A DNA stretch of 64,000 nucleotides, from contig OX424559.1 of assembly GCA_949152475.1 (NCBI GenBank), positions 13,795,809-13,859,808 on the forward strand, given 5' to 3'. Below, piece by piece: positions 33,258 through 45,619 of this stretch. The stretch is from Terebella lapidaria. Its lineage: Eukaryota; Annelida; Polychaeta; Terebellida; Terebellidae. How positions within the stretch are numbered: position 1 is the first letter of the stretch; each line of letters begins with the position of its first letter. Made by a program: the position numbers and the translations under genes. The notes beneath the pieces were generated by a model, which saw only the letters and a list, made by a program, of their open reading frames with translations, had not been told where the DNA came from and made no database searches.

Positions 33258-34569
33258 TGTTTGTTTGTTTGTGTGCCCTCTACAGGCCACAGTTCTCATT
33301 GGAAATTCATGAAATTTAGTAGAAATTTTCTAGGCTGAAAAAGGAAGGTCCCTAGTTCTTTGTTAAGCTCAAGGTCAAATAACAAGGTCAAGGTCACGCA
33401 AAACGTCGAAAACACATAAGTGCTCATTATTCCAGTTCTAATCATCGTAGAGACTTCAAATTAAGTTCATATTGTAGATATACTCGAGTTCTATCTTCTG
33501 TGACCATGACCTTGACATTTGACTTTGACCTTGAGAAGTTTGCCATGAGGTGAATGTCAAGGTCAAGTACGAAGGTCAGCGCACTATATCGAGTAGTACA
33601 TTGTTGGAAAGGTCTTGAGTCCCTGATTCCAGTGATATCTCATTTTTGGCGCTGCGACGTAAACTGACGTCATAATGACGTCATAAACGTCAAAAATCCG
33701 AAATTTCAAAGGGCCATAACACCGTCAATAGTGAATGGAATCCTTTGAAATTTGATATGCACTTTGACAGCATTGACTTCTACGAATTTAAGTGCAAAGG
33801 TCAAAGGTCAAGGTCAAGGTCATCGAAATCCCAGAAAAACACGTTTCCGGTAATAACATCTGTTTGAATCATTGTGGGCTCATGAAATTTGAACCATGTC
33901 ATTCAGAAGAGGTATATCAATCAGACAAATATGTCAAATCCATGATTGACCTCGAATTTTGTCTATAATCTGACAAAGCTTAATCAGAATCTTATGAGGA
34001 TTCTGGATTTTACAGATATTTTTAATGTTTTCATGTCTCCAATTTTCACAAATTTACTGAACATTCAATTCTGAAGCATTTCATACAGTCAGGTGCAGTG
34101 TTATTTCTAGTTTATAATGCACTTTTCACATTTGGAATAAATTGAAAACTCGCCGAGATATCAAAGTAGAAAGAGCAGTGGGGTGAATCTGATTCTCAAT
34201 CCGTTCACACAACAATAAGCTGCAGAAACGATTACCCCCTGTGGACATGTCCCCTTCTAAATATACACACTCGGTTGAGCAGTAGTACAGTATATCATAT
34301 ATGTATCCAAGTGCACATCTCAAACAACAAAACAATTCCTTTGTTTTCAGACTCAGAGGTGTCCAACTGATATAATAAAGCCTAAAACTCATGTCTAAAT
34401 ACAGTCTGGGTCAAGCCACAGGCCACTTTATATCAGAACTATTGGGCATGACGAACAGGGATTTGTGAGCACCGGGTTTGTGAGCATTGTGAGCACTGTT
34501 ACAGGTTTGTAGTACATGTAGTGCATTGCCTAAGGCCCAATAGCTTGTATATATGCACCAGATATTATT

Positions 34570-35944
34570 ACTTGACGAAATCAAAGATTTTGTCAAGTAT
34601 GTTGATCGGTTCCGTTTGTTTGTATGTTTGTTTGTTTGTTTGTTTGTGTGCCCTCTACAGGCCACAGTTCTCATTGGAAATTCATGAAATTTAGTAGAAA
34701 TTTTCTAGGCTGAAAAAGGAAGGTCCCTAGTTCTTTGTTAAGCTCAAGGTCAAATAACAAGGTCAAGGTCACGCAAAATGTCGAAAACACATAAGTGCTC
34801 ATTATTCCAGTTCTAATCATCGTAGAGACTTCAAATTAAGTTCATATTGTAGATATACTCGAGTTCTATCTTCTGTGACCATGACCTTGACATTTGACCT
34901 TGACCTTGAGAAGTTTGCCATGAGGTGAATGTCAAGGTCAAGTACGAAGGTCAGCGCACTATATCGAGTAGTACATTGTTGGAAAGGTCTTGAGTCCCTG
35001 ATTCCAGTGATATCTCATTTTTGGCGCTGCGACGTAAACTGACGTCATAATGACGTCATAAACGTCAAAAATCCGAAATTTCAAAGGGCCATAACACCGT
35101 CAATAGTGAATGGAATCCTTTGAAATTTGATATGCACTTTGACAGCATTGACTTCTACGAATTTAAGTGCAAAGGTCAAAGGTCAAGGTCAAGGTCATCG
35201 AAATCCCAGAAAAACACGTTTCCGGTAATAACATCTGTTTGAATCATTGTGGGCTCATGAAATTTGAACCATGTCATTCAGAAGAGGTATATCAATCAGA
35301 CAAATATGTCAAATCCATGATTGACCTCGAATTTTGTCTATAATCTGACAAAGCTTAATCAGAATCTTATGAGGATTCTGGATTTTACAGATATTTTTAA
35401 TGTTTTCATGTCTCCAATTTTCACAAATTTACTGAACATTCAATTCTGAAGCATTTCATACAGTCAGGTGCAGTGTTATTTCTAGTTTATAATGCACTTT
35501 TCACATTTGGAATAAATTGAAAACTCGCCGAGATATCGAAGTAGAAAGAGCAGTGGGGTGAATCTGATTCTCAATCCGTTCACACAACAATAAGCTGCAG
35601 AAACGATTACCCCCTGTGGACATGTCCCCTTCTAAATATACACACTCGGTTGAGCAGTAGTACAGTATATCATATATGTATCCAAGTGCACATCTCAAAC
35701 AACAAAACAATTCCTTTGTTTTCAGACTCAGAGGTGTCCAACTGATATAATAAAGCCTAAAACTCATGTCTAAATACAGTCTGGGTCAAGCCACAGGCCA
35801 CTTTATATCAGAACTATTGGGCATGACGAACAGGGATTTGTGAGCACCGGGTTTGTGAGCATTGTGAGCACTGTTACAGGTTTGTAGTACATGTAGTGCA
35901 TTGCCTAAGGCCCAATAGCTTATATATATGCACCAGATATTATT
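34570..35944 (+). repeat. tandem unit S3 (1375 bp, type B, uninterrupted)
   Basis: A clean unit: head 34570-34598 (arms ACTTGACGAAAT/ATTTTGTCAAGT with CAAAG between), GTTGATCGGTTCCGTTTGTT, TGTATG, (GTTT)n, GTGCCCTCTACAGGCCACAG, AGGTCA blocks, paired TGACGTCA 11 bp apart, DR1/DR0 block near 35171, then the 600-bp 3' half. Nearly identical to unit S5 (offset 4138). It serves as an empty-site reference for the insertion in S4. Confidence 0.92.
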
Positions 35945-38707
35945 ACTTGACGAAATCAAAGATTTTGTCAAGTATGTTGATCGGTTCCGTTTGTTACTTG
36001 CCGGAATTTAAATTCCGGCAAGTATGTTGGTCGGTTGGTTTGTGTGTTTATGTGTTTGTTTGTTTATTTGTACGCCCTCTAGCATCCACAATTCCGTTTT
36101 GATTCTTTCCAAACTTGGTGTGCATATTTTCTAGGATGATGGCTCGCGACTGCACGTGTTTGGTGATTCTAAGTCTAAGGTCAAGGTCAAGGTCACGCAA
36201 AATGTTAAAAACACATGAATGGCCATAACTCCGTTTCTATTCGTTGCAGAGACTTCAAACCAAGTTCATATTGTAAATAAACTCGAGTTCTATCTTCTGT
36301 GACCTTGACCTTGGCATTTAACCTTGACCTTGAGAAGTTCGCCATGAGGTGAATGTCAAGGTCAAGTACGAAGGTCAGCGAATCATATCGAGTAGTATAT
36401 CGTTGGGAAGGTCTTGACCCCCTGATTGCAGTGATACCTTATTTTCGGCGCTGCGACGTACACTGACGTCACAATGACGTCATAAACGTCAAATTTCCGA
36501 AATTTCAAAAGGCCATAACATCGTCAATATTGTATGGAATCCATTGAAACTTGATATGCATATTGACAGCAATGACCTCTACTAACTAAAGTACAAAGGT
36601 CAAAGGTCAAGGTCAAGGTCATCGAAATCCCAGAAAAACACGTTTCCGGTAATAACATCCATTTGAATTGTTGTAGGTTCATGAAATTCGAACCATATCA
36701 TTCAGAAGAGACATAGCAATCGAGCGTATATGTCAATTTCATGATTGACCTTGAACTTGGTCAGGAAAATAAGGTCATATGAGGAAAACTTCAAGGTCAA
36801 ATTTCGAAACTAACTGAAACCTATCAAGTAGTATATCAAATGAAAGGCCTTGACTCCCTGGTACATACTTTCTCATCAGTTTTGAGATGTGACGTTTATT
36901 GACGTCACAGTGACGTCATAAACGTAATTTTTTCGAACTTTCAAATGGTCATAGTGTCCACAAACCTTGTTCGATTCTGATGGAATTATACAGGTAAAAT
37001 ATATGTCTTCATACACAGACAATGCACAATTTTCGTGACTCAAGGTCAAAGGTCGAGGTCAAGGTCAAGAGAAAGGTCAAAATCACATAAATGGCCATAA
37101 CTTCGGAACTGATCGTCGCAGAGAGTTCAAACTAAGACTATATTGTGGCATATTAAAGGGCCTTTCATGAGTGACCTTGAATGTGACCTTTGACCTTGAC
37201 CTTGAGAGGTTCGCCACAAGTCAATATCAAGGTCGAGTACAAAGTTCAGTGCACCATATTGAATAGGATACAGTTGGAAACATCAGTGCATCATATTGAA
37301 TAGGATACAGTTGGAAATTTCAAATTCATTGAAACCTGTCAAGTATCATGAGTATGCGTTCCGGCAAGTGGGTGCCCTAGGGGCTCTCGTTTGTATGTTT
37401 GTTTGTTTGTTTGTTTGTGTGCCCTCTACAGGCCACAGTTCTCATTGGAAATTCATGAAATTTAGTAGAAATTTTCTAGGCTGAAAAAGGAAGGTCCCTA
37501 GTTCTTTGTTAAGCTCAAGGTCAAATAACAAGGTCAAGGTCACGCAAAACGTCGAAAACACATAAGTGCTCATTATTCCAGTGAATATTCAATATGAATT
37601 AAGTTCATATTGTAGATATACTCGAGTTCTATCTTCTGTGACCATGACCTTGACATTTGACCTTGACCTTGAGAAGTTTGCCATGAGGTGAATGTCAAGG
37701 TCAAGTACGAAGGTCAGCGCACTATATCGAGTAGTACATTGTTGGAAAGGCCTTGAGTCCCTGATTCCAGTGATATCTCATTTTTGGCGCTGCGACGTAA
37801 ACTGACGTCATAATGACGTCATAAACGTCAAAAATCCGAAATTTCAAAGGGCCATAACACCGTCAATAGTGAATGGAATCCTTTGAAATTTGATATGCAC
37901 TTTGACAGCATTGACTTCTACGAATTTAAGTGCAAAGGTCAAAGGTCAAGGTCAAGGTCATCGAAATCCCAGAAAAACACGTTTCCGGTAATAACATCTG
38001 TTTGAATCATTGTGGGCTCATGAAATTTGAACCATGTCATTCAGAAGAGGTATATCAATCAGACAAATATGTCAAATCCATGATTGACCTCGAATTTTGT
38101 CTATAATCTGACAAAGCTTAATCAGAATCTTATGAGGATTCTGGATTTTACAGATATTTTTAATGTTTTCATGTCTCCAATTTTCACAAATTTACTGAAC
38201 ATTCAATTCTGAAGCATTTCATACAGTCAGGTGCAGTGTTATTTCTAGTTTATAATGCACTTTTCACATTTGGAATAAATTGAAAACTCGCCGAGATATC
38301 AAAGTAGAAAGAGCAGTGGGGTGAATCTGATTCTCAATCCGTTCACACAACAATAAGCTGCAGAAACGATTACCCCCTGTGGACATGTCCCCTTCTAAAT
38401 ATACACACTCGGTTGAGCAGTAGTACAGTATATCATATATGTATCCAAGTGCACATCTCAAACAACAAAACAATTCCTTTGTTTTCAGACTCAGAGGTGT
38501 CCAACTGATATAATAAAGCCTAAAACTCATGTCTAAATACAGTCTGGGTCAAGCCACAGGCCACTTTATATCAGAACTATTGGGCATGACGAACAGGGAT
38601 TTGTGAGCACCGGGTTTGTGAGCATTGTGAGCACTGTTACAGGTTTGTAGTACATGTAGTGCATTGCCTAAGGCCCAATAGCTTGTATATATGCACCAGA
38701 TATTATT
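35945..38707 (+). repeat. tandem unit S4, split by one insertion
   Basis: Head 35945-35995, insertion 35996-37391, remainder 37392-38707. Net length 1367 bp; the 8-bp shortfall against S3 is accounted for by a small replacement near 37580-37600 (CAGTGAATATTCAATATG where S3 has the TTCTAATCATCG stretch). From 37396 on it is otherwise the same as 33258 on. Confidence 0.9.
35996..37391 (+). mobile_element. complete CCGG-subfamily element inserted in unit S4
   Basis: Palindromic head with 12-bp arms ACTTGCCGGAAT (35996-36023), ATGTTGGTCGGTTGG, GTTTGTTT, body start ACGCCCTCTAGCATCCACAA, tail GTTCCGGCAAGT (37358-37369), hairpin GCCCTAGGGGC, TCTCGT. Inserted at the same T|T as 29698-31100, 48415-51046 and 61636 on. 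It is similar to, but clearly distinct from, the copy at 29698, so the two are separate insertions or old paralogues. Confidence 0.88.
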
Positions 38708-40082
38708 ACTTGACGAAATCAAAGATTTTGTCAAGTATGTTGATCGGTTCCGTTTGTTTGTATGTTTGTTTGTTTGTTTGTTTGTGTGCCCTCTACAGGC
38801 CACAGTTCTCATTGGAAATTCATGAAATTTAGTAGAAATTTTCTAGGCTGAAAAAGGAAGGTCCCTAGTTCTTTGTTAAGCTCAAGGTCAAATAACAAGG
38901 TCAAGGTCACGCAAAACGTCGAAAACACATAAGTGCTCATTATTCCAGTTCTAATCATCGTAGAGACTTCAAATTAAGTTCATATTGTAGATATACTCGA
39001 GTTCTATCTTCTGTGACCATGACCTTGACATTTGACCTTGACCTTGAGAAGTTTGCCATGAGGTGAATGTCAAGGTCAAGTACGAAGGTCAGCGCACTAT
39101 ATCGAGTAGTACATTGTTGGAAAGGTCTTGAGTCCCTGATTCCAGTGATATCTCATTTTTGGCGCTGCGACGTAAACTGACGTCATAATGACGTCATAAA
39201 CGTCAAAAATCCGAAATTTCAAAGGGCCATAACACCGTCAATAGTGAATGGAATCCTTTGAAATTTGATATGCACTTTGACAGCATTGACTTCTACGAAT
39301 TTAAGTGCAAAGGTCAAAGGTCAAGGTCAAGGTCATCGAAATCCCAGAAAAACACGTTTCCGGTAATAACATCTGTTTGAATCATTGTGGGCTCATGAAA
39401 TTTGAACCATGTCATTCAGAAGGGGTATATCAATCAGACAAATATGTCAAATCCATGATTGACCTCGAATTTTGTCTATAATCTGACAAAGCTTAATCAG
39501 AATCTTATGAGGATTCTGGATTTTACAGATATTTTTAATGTTTTCATGTCTCCAATTTTCACAATTTTACTGAACATTCAATTCTGAAGCATTTCATACA
39601 GTCAGGTGCAGTGTTATTTCTAGTTTATAATGCACTTTTCACATTTGGAATAAATTGAAAACTCGCCGAGATATCGAAGTAGAAAGAGCAGTGGGGTGAA
39701 TCTGATTCTCAATCCGTTCACACAACAATAAGCTGCAGAAACGATTACCCCCTGTGGACATGTCCCCTTCTAAATATACACACTCGGTTGAGCAGTAGTA
39801 CAGTATATCATATATGTATCCAAGTGCACATCTCAAACAACAAAACAATTCCTTTGTTTTCAGACTCAGAGGTGTCCAACTGATATAATAAAGCCTAAAA
39901 CTCATGTCTAAATACAGTCTGGGTCAAGCCACAGGCCACTTTATATCAGAACTATTGGGCATGACGAACAGGGATTTGTGAGCACCGGGTTTGTGAGCAT
40001 TGTGAGCACTGTTACAGGTTTGTAGTACATGTAGTGCATTGCCTAAGGCCCAATAGCTTGTATATATGCACCAGATATTATT
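38708..40082 (+). repeat. tandem unit S5 (1375 bp, type B)
   Basis: Uninterrupted unit, offset 4138 from S3 and the same except for scattered single bases. It ends in the CACCAGATATTATT form of the linker and is the last pure type-B unit before the type-A block. Confidence 0.92.
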
Positions 40083-41501
40083 ACTTGACGAAATCAAAGA
40101 TTTTGTCAAGTATGTTGATCGGTTCCGTTTGTTACTTGACGAAATCTTTTGTCAAGTATGTTGATCGGTTCCGTTTGTTTGTATGTTTGTTTGTTTGTTT
40201 GTTTGTTTGTTTGTGTGCGCTCTACAGGCCACAGTTCTCATTGGAAATTCATGAAATCTGGTAGAAAGTTTCTGGGCTGAAAAAGAAAGGTCGCTAGTTC
40301 TTTGTTAAGCTCAAGGTCAAATAACAAGGTCAAGGTCACGCAAAACGTCGAAAACACATAAGTGTTCATTATTCCAGTTCTAATCATCGTAGAGACTTCA
40401 AATCAAGTTCATATTGTAGATATACTCGAGTTCTGTCTTCTGTGACCATGACCTTGACATTTGACCTTGACCTTGAGAAGTATGCCATGAGGTGAATATC
40501 AAGGTCAAGTACGAAGGTCAGCGCACTATATCGAGTAGTACATTGTTGGAAAGGTCTTGAGTCCCTGATTCCAGTGATTTCTCATTTTTGGCGTTGCGAC
40601 ATAAACTGACGTCATAATGACGTCATAAACGTCAAAAATCCGAAATTTCAAAGGCCCATAACACCGTCAATAGTGAATGGAATCCTTTGAAATTTGATAT
40701 GCATTTTGAAAGCATTGACTTCTACGAATTTAAGTGCAAAGGTCAAAGGTCAAGGTCAAGGTCATCGAAATCCCAGAAAAACACGTTTCCGGTAATAACA
40801 TCTGTTTGAATCATTGTGGGCTCATGAAATTTGAACCATGTCATTTAGAAGGGGTATGGCAATCAGATAAATATGTCAATTTCATGATTGACCTCGAACT
40901 TTGTCTATAATCTGACAAAACTTAATCAGAATCCCATGAGTTTTTGGGATTTTACAGATATTTTTTATGTTTTCATGGCTCCAATTTTCACACATTTACT
41001 GAACATTAATTTTAAAGAATTGCAGTCAGTTGCAGTGTTATTTCTAGTTTATGGTCCACTTTTCACATTTGGAATAACTTGAAAACTCGCCGAGATATCA
41101 AAGTAGAAAGAGCAGTGGGGTGAATTTGATTCTCAATCCGTTCAGATGCTAATAAGCTGTAGAAACGATTACCCCCTGTGGACATGTCCCCTTCTAAATA
41201 TACACACTCGGTTGCGAAGTAGTACAGTATATCATATATGTATCCAAGTGCACATCTCAAACAACATTTCTTTTGTTTTTTGACTCAGAGGTGTCCAATT
41301 GGTATGATAAAGTCTAAAACTCATGTCTAAATACAGTCTGGGTCAAGCGACAGGCCACTTTATATCACAACTTTTGGGCATGACGAACAGGGGTTTGTGA
41401 GCACCGGGTTTGTGAGCATTGTGAGCACTGTTACAGGTTTATAGTACATGTAGGGCATTGCCTAAGGCCCAATAGCTTGTATATATGCACCGGATATTAT
41501 T
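40083..41501 (+). repeat. tandem unit S6 with doubled head
   Basis: Two heads in a row at 40083 and 40134; the second lacks 5 bp between its arms. The unit is 1419 bp, i.e. type A (1373) plus 46. From here the body is type A (GCGTTGCGACATAAAC, AGAAGTATGCCATG). The change from type B to type A occurs exactly at the doubled head. Confidence 0.9.
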
Positions 41502-42874
41502 ACTTGACGAAATCAAAGATTTTGTCAAGTATGTTGATCGGTTCCGTTTGTTTGTATGTTTGTTTGTTTGTTTGTTTGTTTGTTTGTGTGCGCTCTACAG
41601 GCCACAGTTCTCATTGGAAATTCATGAAATCTGGTAGAAAGTTTCTGGGCTGAAAAAGAAAGGTCGCTAGTTCTTTGTTAAGCTCAAGGTCAAATAACAA
41701 GGTCAAGGTCACGCAAAACGTCGAAAACACATAAGTGTTCATTATTCCAGTTCTAATCATCGTAGAGACTTCAAATCAAGTTCATATTGTAGATATACTC
41801 GAGTTCTGTCTTCTGTGACCATGACCTTGACATTTGACCTTGACCTTGAGAAGTATGCCATGAGGTGAATATCAAGGTCAAGTACGAAGGTCAGCGCACT
41901 ATATCGAGTAGTACATTGTTGGAAAGGTCTTGAGTCCCTGATTCCAGTGATTTCTCATTTTTGGCGTTGCGACATAAACTGACGTCATAATGACGTCATA
42001 AACGTCAAAAATCCGAAATTTCAAAGGGCCATAACACCGTCAATAGTGAATGGAATCCTTTGAAATTTGATATGCACTTTGAAAGCATTGACTTCTACGA
42101 ATTTAAGTGCAAAGGTCAAAGGTCAAGGTCAAGGTCATCGAAATCCCAGAAAAACACGTTTCCGGTAATAACATCTGTTTGAATCATTGTGGGCTCATGA
42201 AATTTGAACCATGTCATTTAGAAGGGGTATGGCAATCAGATAAATATGTCAATTCCATGATTGACCTCGAACTTTGTCTATAATCTGACAAAACTTAATC
42301 AGAATCCCATGAGTTTTTGGGATTTTACAGATATTTTTTATGTTTTCATGGCTCCAATTTTCACACATTTACTGAACATTAATTTTAAAGAATTGCAGTC
42401 AGTTGCAGTGTTATTTCTAGTTTATGGTCCACTTTTCACATTTGGAATAACTTGAAAACTCGCCGAGATATCAAAGTAGAAAGAGCAGTGGGGTGAATTT
42501 GATTCTCAATCCGTTCAGATGCTAATAAGCTGTAGAAACGATTACCCCCTGTGGACATGTCCCCTTCTAAATATACACACTCGGTTGCGAAGTAGTACAG
42601 TATATCATATATGTATCCAAGTGCACATCTCAAACAACATTTCTTTTGTTTTTTGACTCAGAGGTGTCCAATTGGTATGATAAAGTCTAAAACTCATGTC
42701 TAAATACAGTCTGGGTCAAGCGACAGGCCACTTTATATCACAACTTTTGGGCATGACGAACAGGGGTTTGTGAGCACCGGGTTTGTGAGCATTGTGAGCA
42801 CTGTTACAGGTTTATAGTACATGTAGGGCATTGCCTAAGGCCCAATAGCTTGTATATATGCACCGGATATTATT
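41502..42874 (+). repeat. tandem unit S7 (1373 bp, type A)
   Basis: Landmarks: head 41502-41530; (GTTT)n about 41547-41587; CGCTCTACAGGCCACAG; TGACGTCA at 41980 and 41991, 11 bp apart; AGGTCA DR1/DR0 block near 42113; TGACTCA (AP-1 consensus) at 42654; weak hairpin GCCTAAGGC near 42833; linker ending CCGGATATTATT. Nearly identical to S8, S13 and S14. Confidence 0.93.
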
Positions 42875-44247
42875 ACTTGACGAAATCAAAGATTTTGTCA
42901 AGTATGTTGATCGGTTCCGTTTGTTTGTATGTTTGTTTGTTTGTTTGTTTGTTTGTTTGTGTGCGCTCTACAGGCCACAGTTCTCATTGGAAATTCATGA
43001 AATCTGGTAGAAAGTTTCTGGGCTGAAAAAGAAAGGTCGCTAGTTCTTTGTTAAGCTCAAGGTCAAATAACAAGGTCAAGGTCACGCAAAACGTCGAAAA
43101 CACATAAGTGTTCATTATTCCAGTTCTAATCATCGTAGAGACTTCAAATCAAGTTCATATTGTAGATATACTCGAGTTCTGTCTTCTGTGACCATGACCT
43201 TGACATTTGACCTTGACCTTGAGAAGTATGCCATGAGGTGAATATCAAGGTCAAGTACGAAGGTCAGCGCACTATATCGAGTAGTACATTGTTGGAAAGG
43301 TCTTGAGTCCCTGATTCCAGTGATTTCTCATTTTTGGCGTTGCGACATAAACTGACGTCATAATGACGTCATAAACGTCAAAAATCCGAAATTTCAAAGG
43401 GCCATAACACCGTCAATAGTGAATGGAATCCTTTGAAATTTGATATGCACTTTGAAAGCATTGACTTCTACGAATTTAAGTGCAAAGGTCAAAGGTCAAG
43501 GTCAAGGTCATCGAAATCCCAGAAAAACACGTTTCCGGTAATAACATCTGTTTGAATCATTGTGGGCTCATGAAATTTGAACCATGTCATTTAGAAGGGG
43601 TATGGCAATCAGATAAATATGTCAATTCCATGATTGACCTCGAACTTTGTCTATAATCTGACAAAACTTAATCAGAATCCCATGAGTTTTTGGGATTTTA
43701 CAGATATTTTTTATGTTTTCATGGCTCCAATTTTCACACATTTACTGAACATTAATTTTAAAGAATTGCAGTCAGTTGCAGTGTTATTTCTAGTTTATGG
43801 TCCACTTTTCACATTTGGAATAACTTGAAAACTCGCCGAGATATCAAAGTAGAAAGAGCAGTGGGGTGAATTTGATTCTCAATCCGTTCAGATGCTAATA
43901 AGCTGTAGAAACGATTACCCCCTGTGGACATGTCCCCTTCTAAATATACACACTCGGTTGCGAAGTAGTACAGTATATCATATATGTATCCAAGTGCACA
44001 TCTCAAACAACATTTCTTTTGTTTTTTGACTCAGAGGTGTCCAATTGGTATGATAAAGTCTAAAACTCATGTCTAAATACAGTCTGGGTCAAGCGACAGG
44101 CCACTTTATATCAGAAATTTTGGGCATGACGAACAGGGGTTTGTGAGCACCGGGTTCGTGAGCATTGTGAGCACTGTTACAGGTTCATAGTACATGTAGG
44201 GCATTGCCTAAGGCCCAATAGCTTGTTTATATGCACCGGATATTATT
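42875..44247 (+). repeat. tandem unit S8 (1373 bp, type A with type-C end)
   Basis: Type A up to about 44110, then the last 140 bp switch to the type-C variants (CAGAAATTTTGGGC, CCGGGTTCGTGAG, GGTTCATAG, GCTTGTTTATATG). It is a recombinant unit at the border between the A block and the C block and gives a breakpoint for unequal crossing-over. Confidence 0.92.
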
Positions 44248-45619
44248 ACTTGACGAAATCAAAGATTTTGTCAAGTATGTTGATCGGTTCCGTTTGTTTG
44301 TATGTTTGTTTGTTTGTTTGTTTGTTTGTGTGCCCTCTACAGGCCACAGTTCTCATTGGAAATTCATGAAATTTAGTAGAAATTTTCTAGGCTGAAATAG
44401 GAAGGTCCCAGACTCTTTGTTAAGCTCAAGGTCAAATAACAAGGTCAAGGTCACGCAAAACGACGAAAACACATAAGTGCTCATAACTCCAGTTCTAATC
44501 GTCGTAGAGACTTCAAATCAAGTGCATATTGTAGATATACTCGAGTTCTATCTTCCGTGACCTTGACCTTGACCTTTGACCTTGACCTTGAGAAGTTCGC
44601 CTGAGGTCGAAGTCAAGGTCAAGTACGAAGGTCGGCGCAGCATATCGAGTAGTATATTGTTGGAAAGGTCTTGAGCCCCTGATTCCAGTGATATCTCATT
44701 TTTGGCGCTGCGACGTAAACTGACGTCACAATGACGTCATAAACGTCAAAAATCCGAAATTTCAAAGGGTCATAACATCGTCAATAGTGTATGGAATCTC
44801 TTGAAATTTGATATGCATTTTGACAGCATTGACCTCTACGAACTCAAGTACAAAGGTCAAAGGTCAAGGTCAAGGTCATCGAAATCCCAGAAAAACACGT
44901 TTTCTGTAATAAAATCCGTTTGAATCATCGTGGGCTCATGAAATTTGAACCATGTCATTTAGAAGGGGTATGGCAATCAGACAAATATGTCAATTCCATG
45001 ATTGACCTCGAACTTTGTCTATAATCTGACAAAACTTAATCAGAATCCTATGAGGATTTTGGGTTTTACCAATATTTTTTATGTTCTCATGGCTCTAATT
45101 TTCACAAATTTACTGAACATTAATTTAAAGCATTTCCTTGCGGTCAGTTGCAGTGTTATTTCTAGTTTATGGTCCACTTTTCACATTTGGAATAACTTGA
45201 AAACTCGCTGAGATATCGAAGGAGAAAGAGCAGTGGGGTGAATTTGATTCTCAATCCGTTCAGATGCTAATAAGCTGTAGAAACGATTACCCCCTGTGGA
45301 CATGTCCCCTTCTAAATATACACACTCGGTTGCGAAGTAGTACAGTATATCATATATGTATCCAAGTGCACATCCCAAACAACATTTCTTTTGTTTTTTG
45401 ACTCAGAGGTGTCCAACTGGTATGATAAAGTCTAAAACTCATGTCTAAATACAGTCTGGGTCAAGCGACAGGCCACTTTATATCAGAAATTTTGGGCATG
45501 ACGAACAGGGGTTTGTGAGCACCGGGTTCGTGAGCATTGTGAGCACTGTTACAGGTTCATAGTACATGTAGGGCATTGCCTAAGGCCCAATAGCTTGTTT
45601 ATATGCACCGGATATTATT
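44248..45619 (+). repeat. tandem unit S9 (1372 bp, type C)
   Basis: First of three adjacent type-C units. Type marks: GAAATAGGAAGGTCCCAGAC, GCGCAGCATATCGAG, GTTTTCTGTAATAAAATCC and the GGTTTTACCAATATTTT word. Same order of AGGTCA, TGACGTCA and TGACTCA sites as type A. Confidence 0.93.

Larger units (their letters stand above)
29584..34569 (+). repeat. tandem unit S2, split by nested insertions
   Basis: Head at 29584. After 63 bp (ending TATGTTTGTT) a foreign element occupies 29647-33257, and the unit resumes with TGTTTGTTTG and GTGCCCTCTACAGG to end at 34569. Unit length without the insertion is 63 + 1312 = 1375 bp, equal to the intact neighbour at 34570-35944. The downstream part carries paired TGACGTCA sites, an AGGTCA DR1/DR0 block near 33796, and the shared 3' half. 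Confidence 0.85.
28784..34620 (+). repeat. 5.8-kb segment duplicated at 55799-61635 (offset 27,015)
   Basis: Every landmark in this interval recurs exactly 27,015 bp downstream, and no base difference was seen where I compared the two. The left border lies between the words CACTTTGACAGC here and CACTTTGAAAGC at 55786, and the first clear shared variant is TTCAGAAGAGG near 28915. The right border is right after GTTTGTT at 34620/61635, where the downstream copy has a further element inserted. Confidence 0.9.

Noticed and set aside
41063-41260. Minus-strand open frame of 65 or 88 codons repeated in every tandem unit
   Set aside because: It recurs only because the units are near-identical. The differences between unit types change amino acids freely, the length varies between types, and the translation has no domain, signal or biased codon use.
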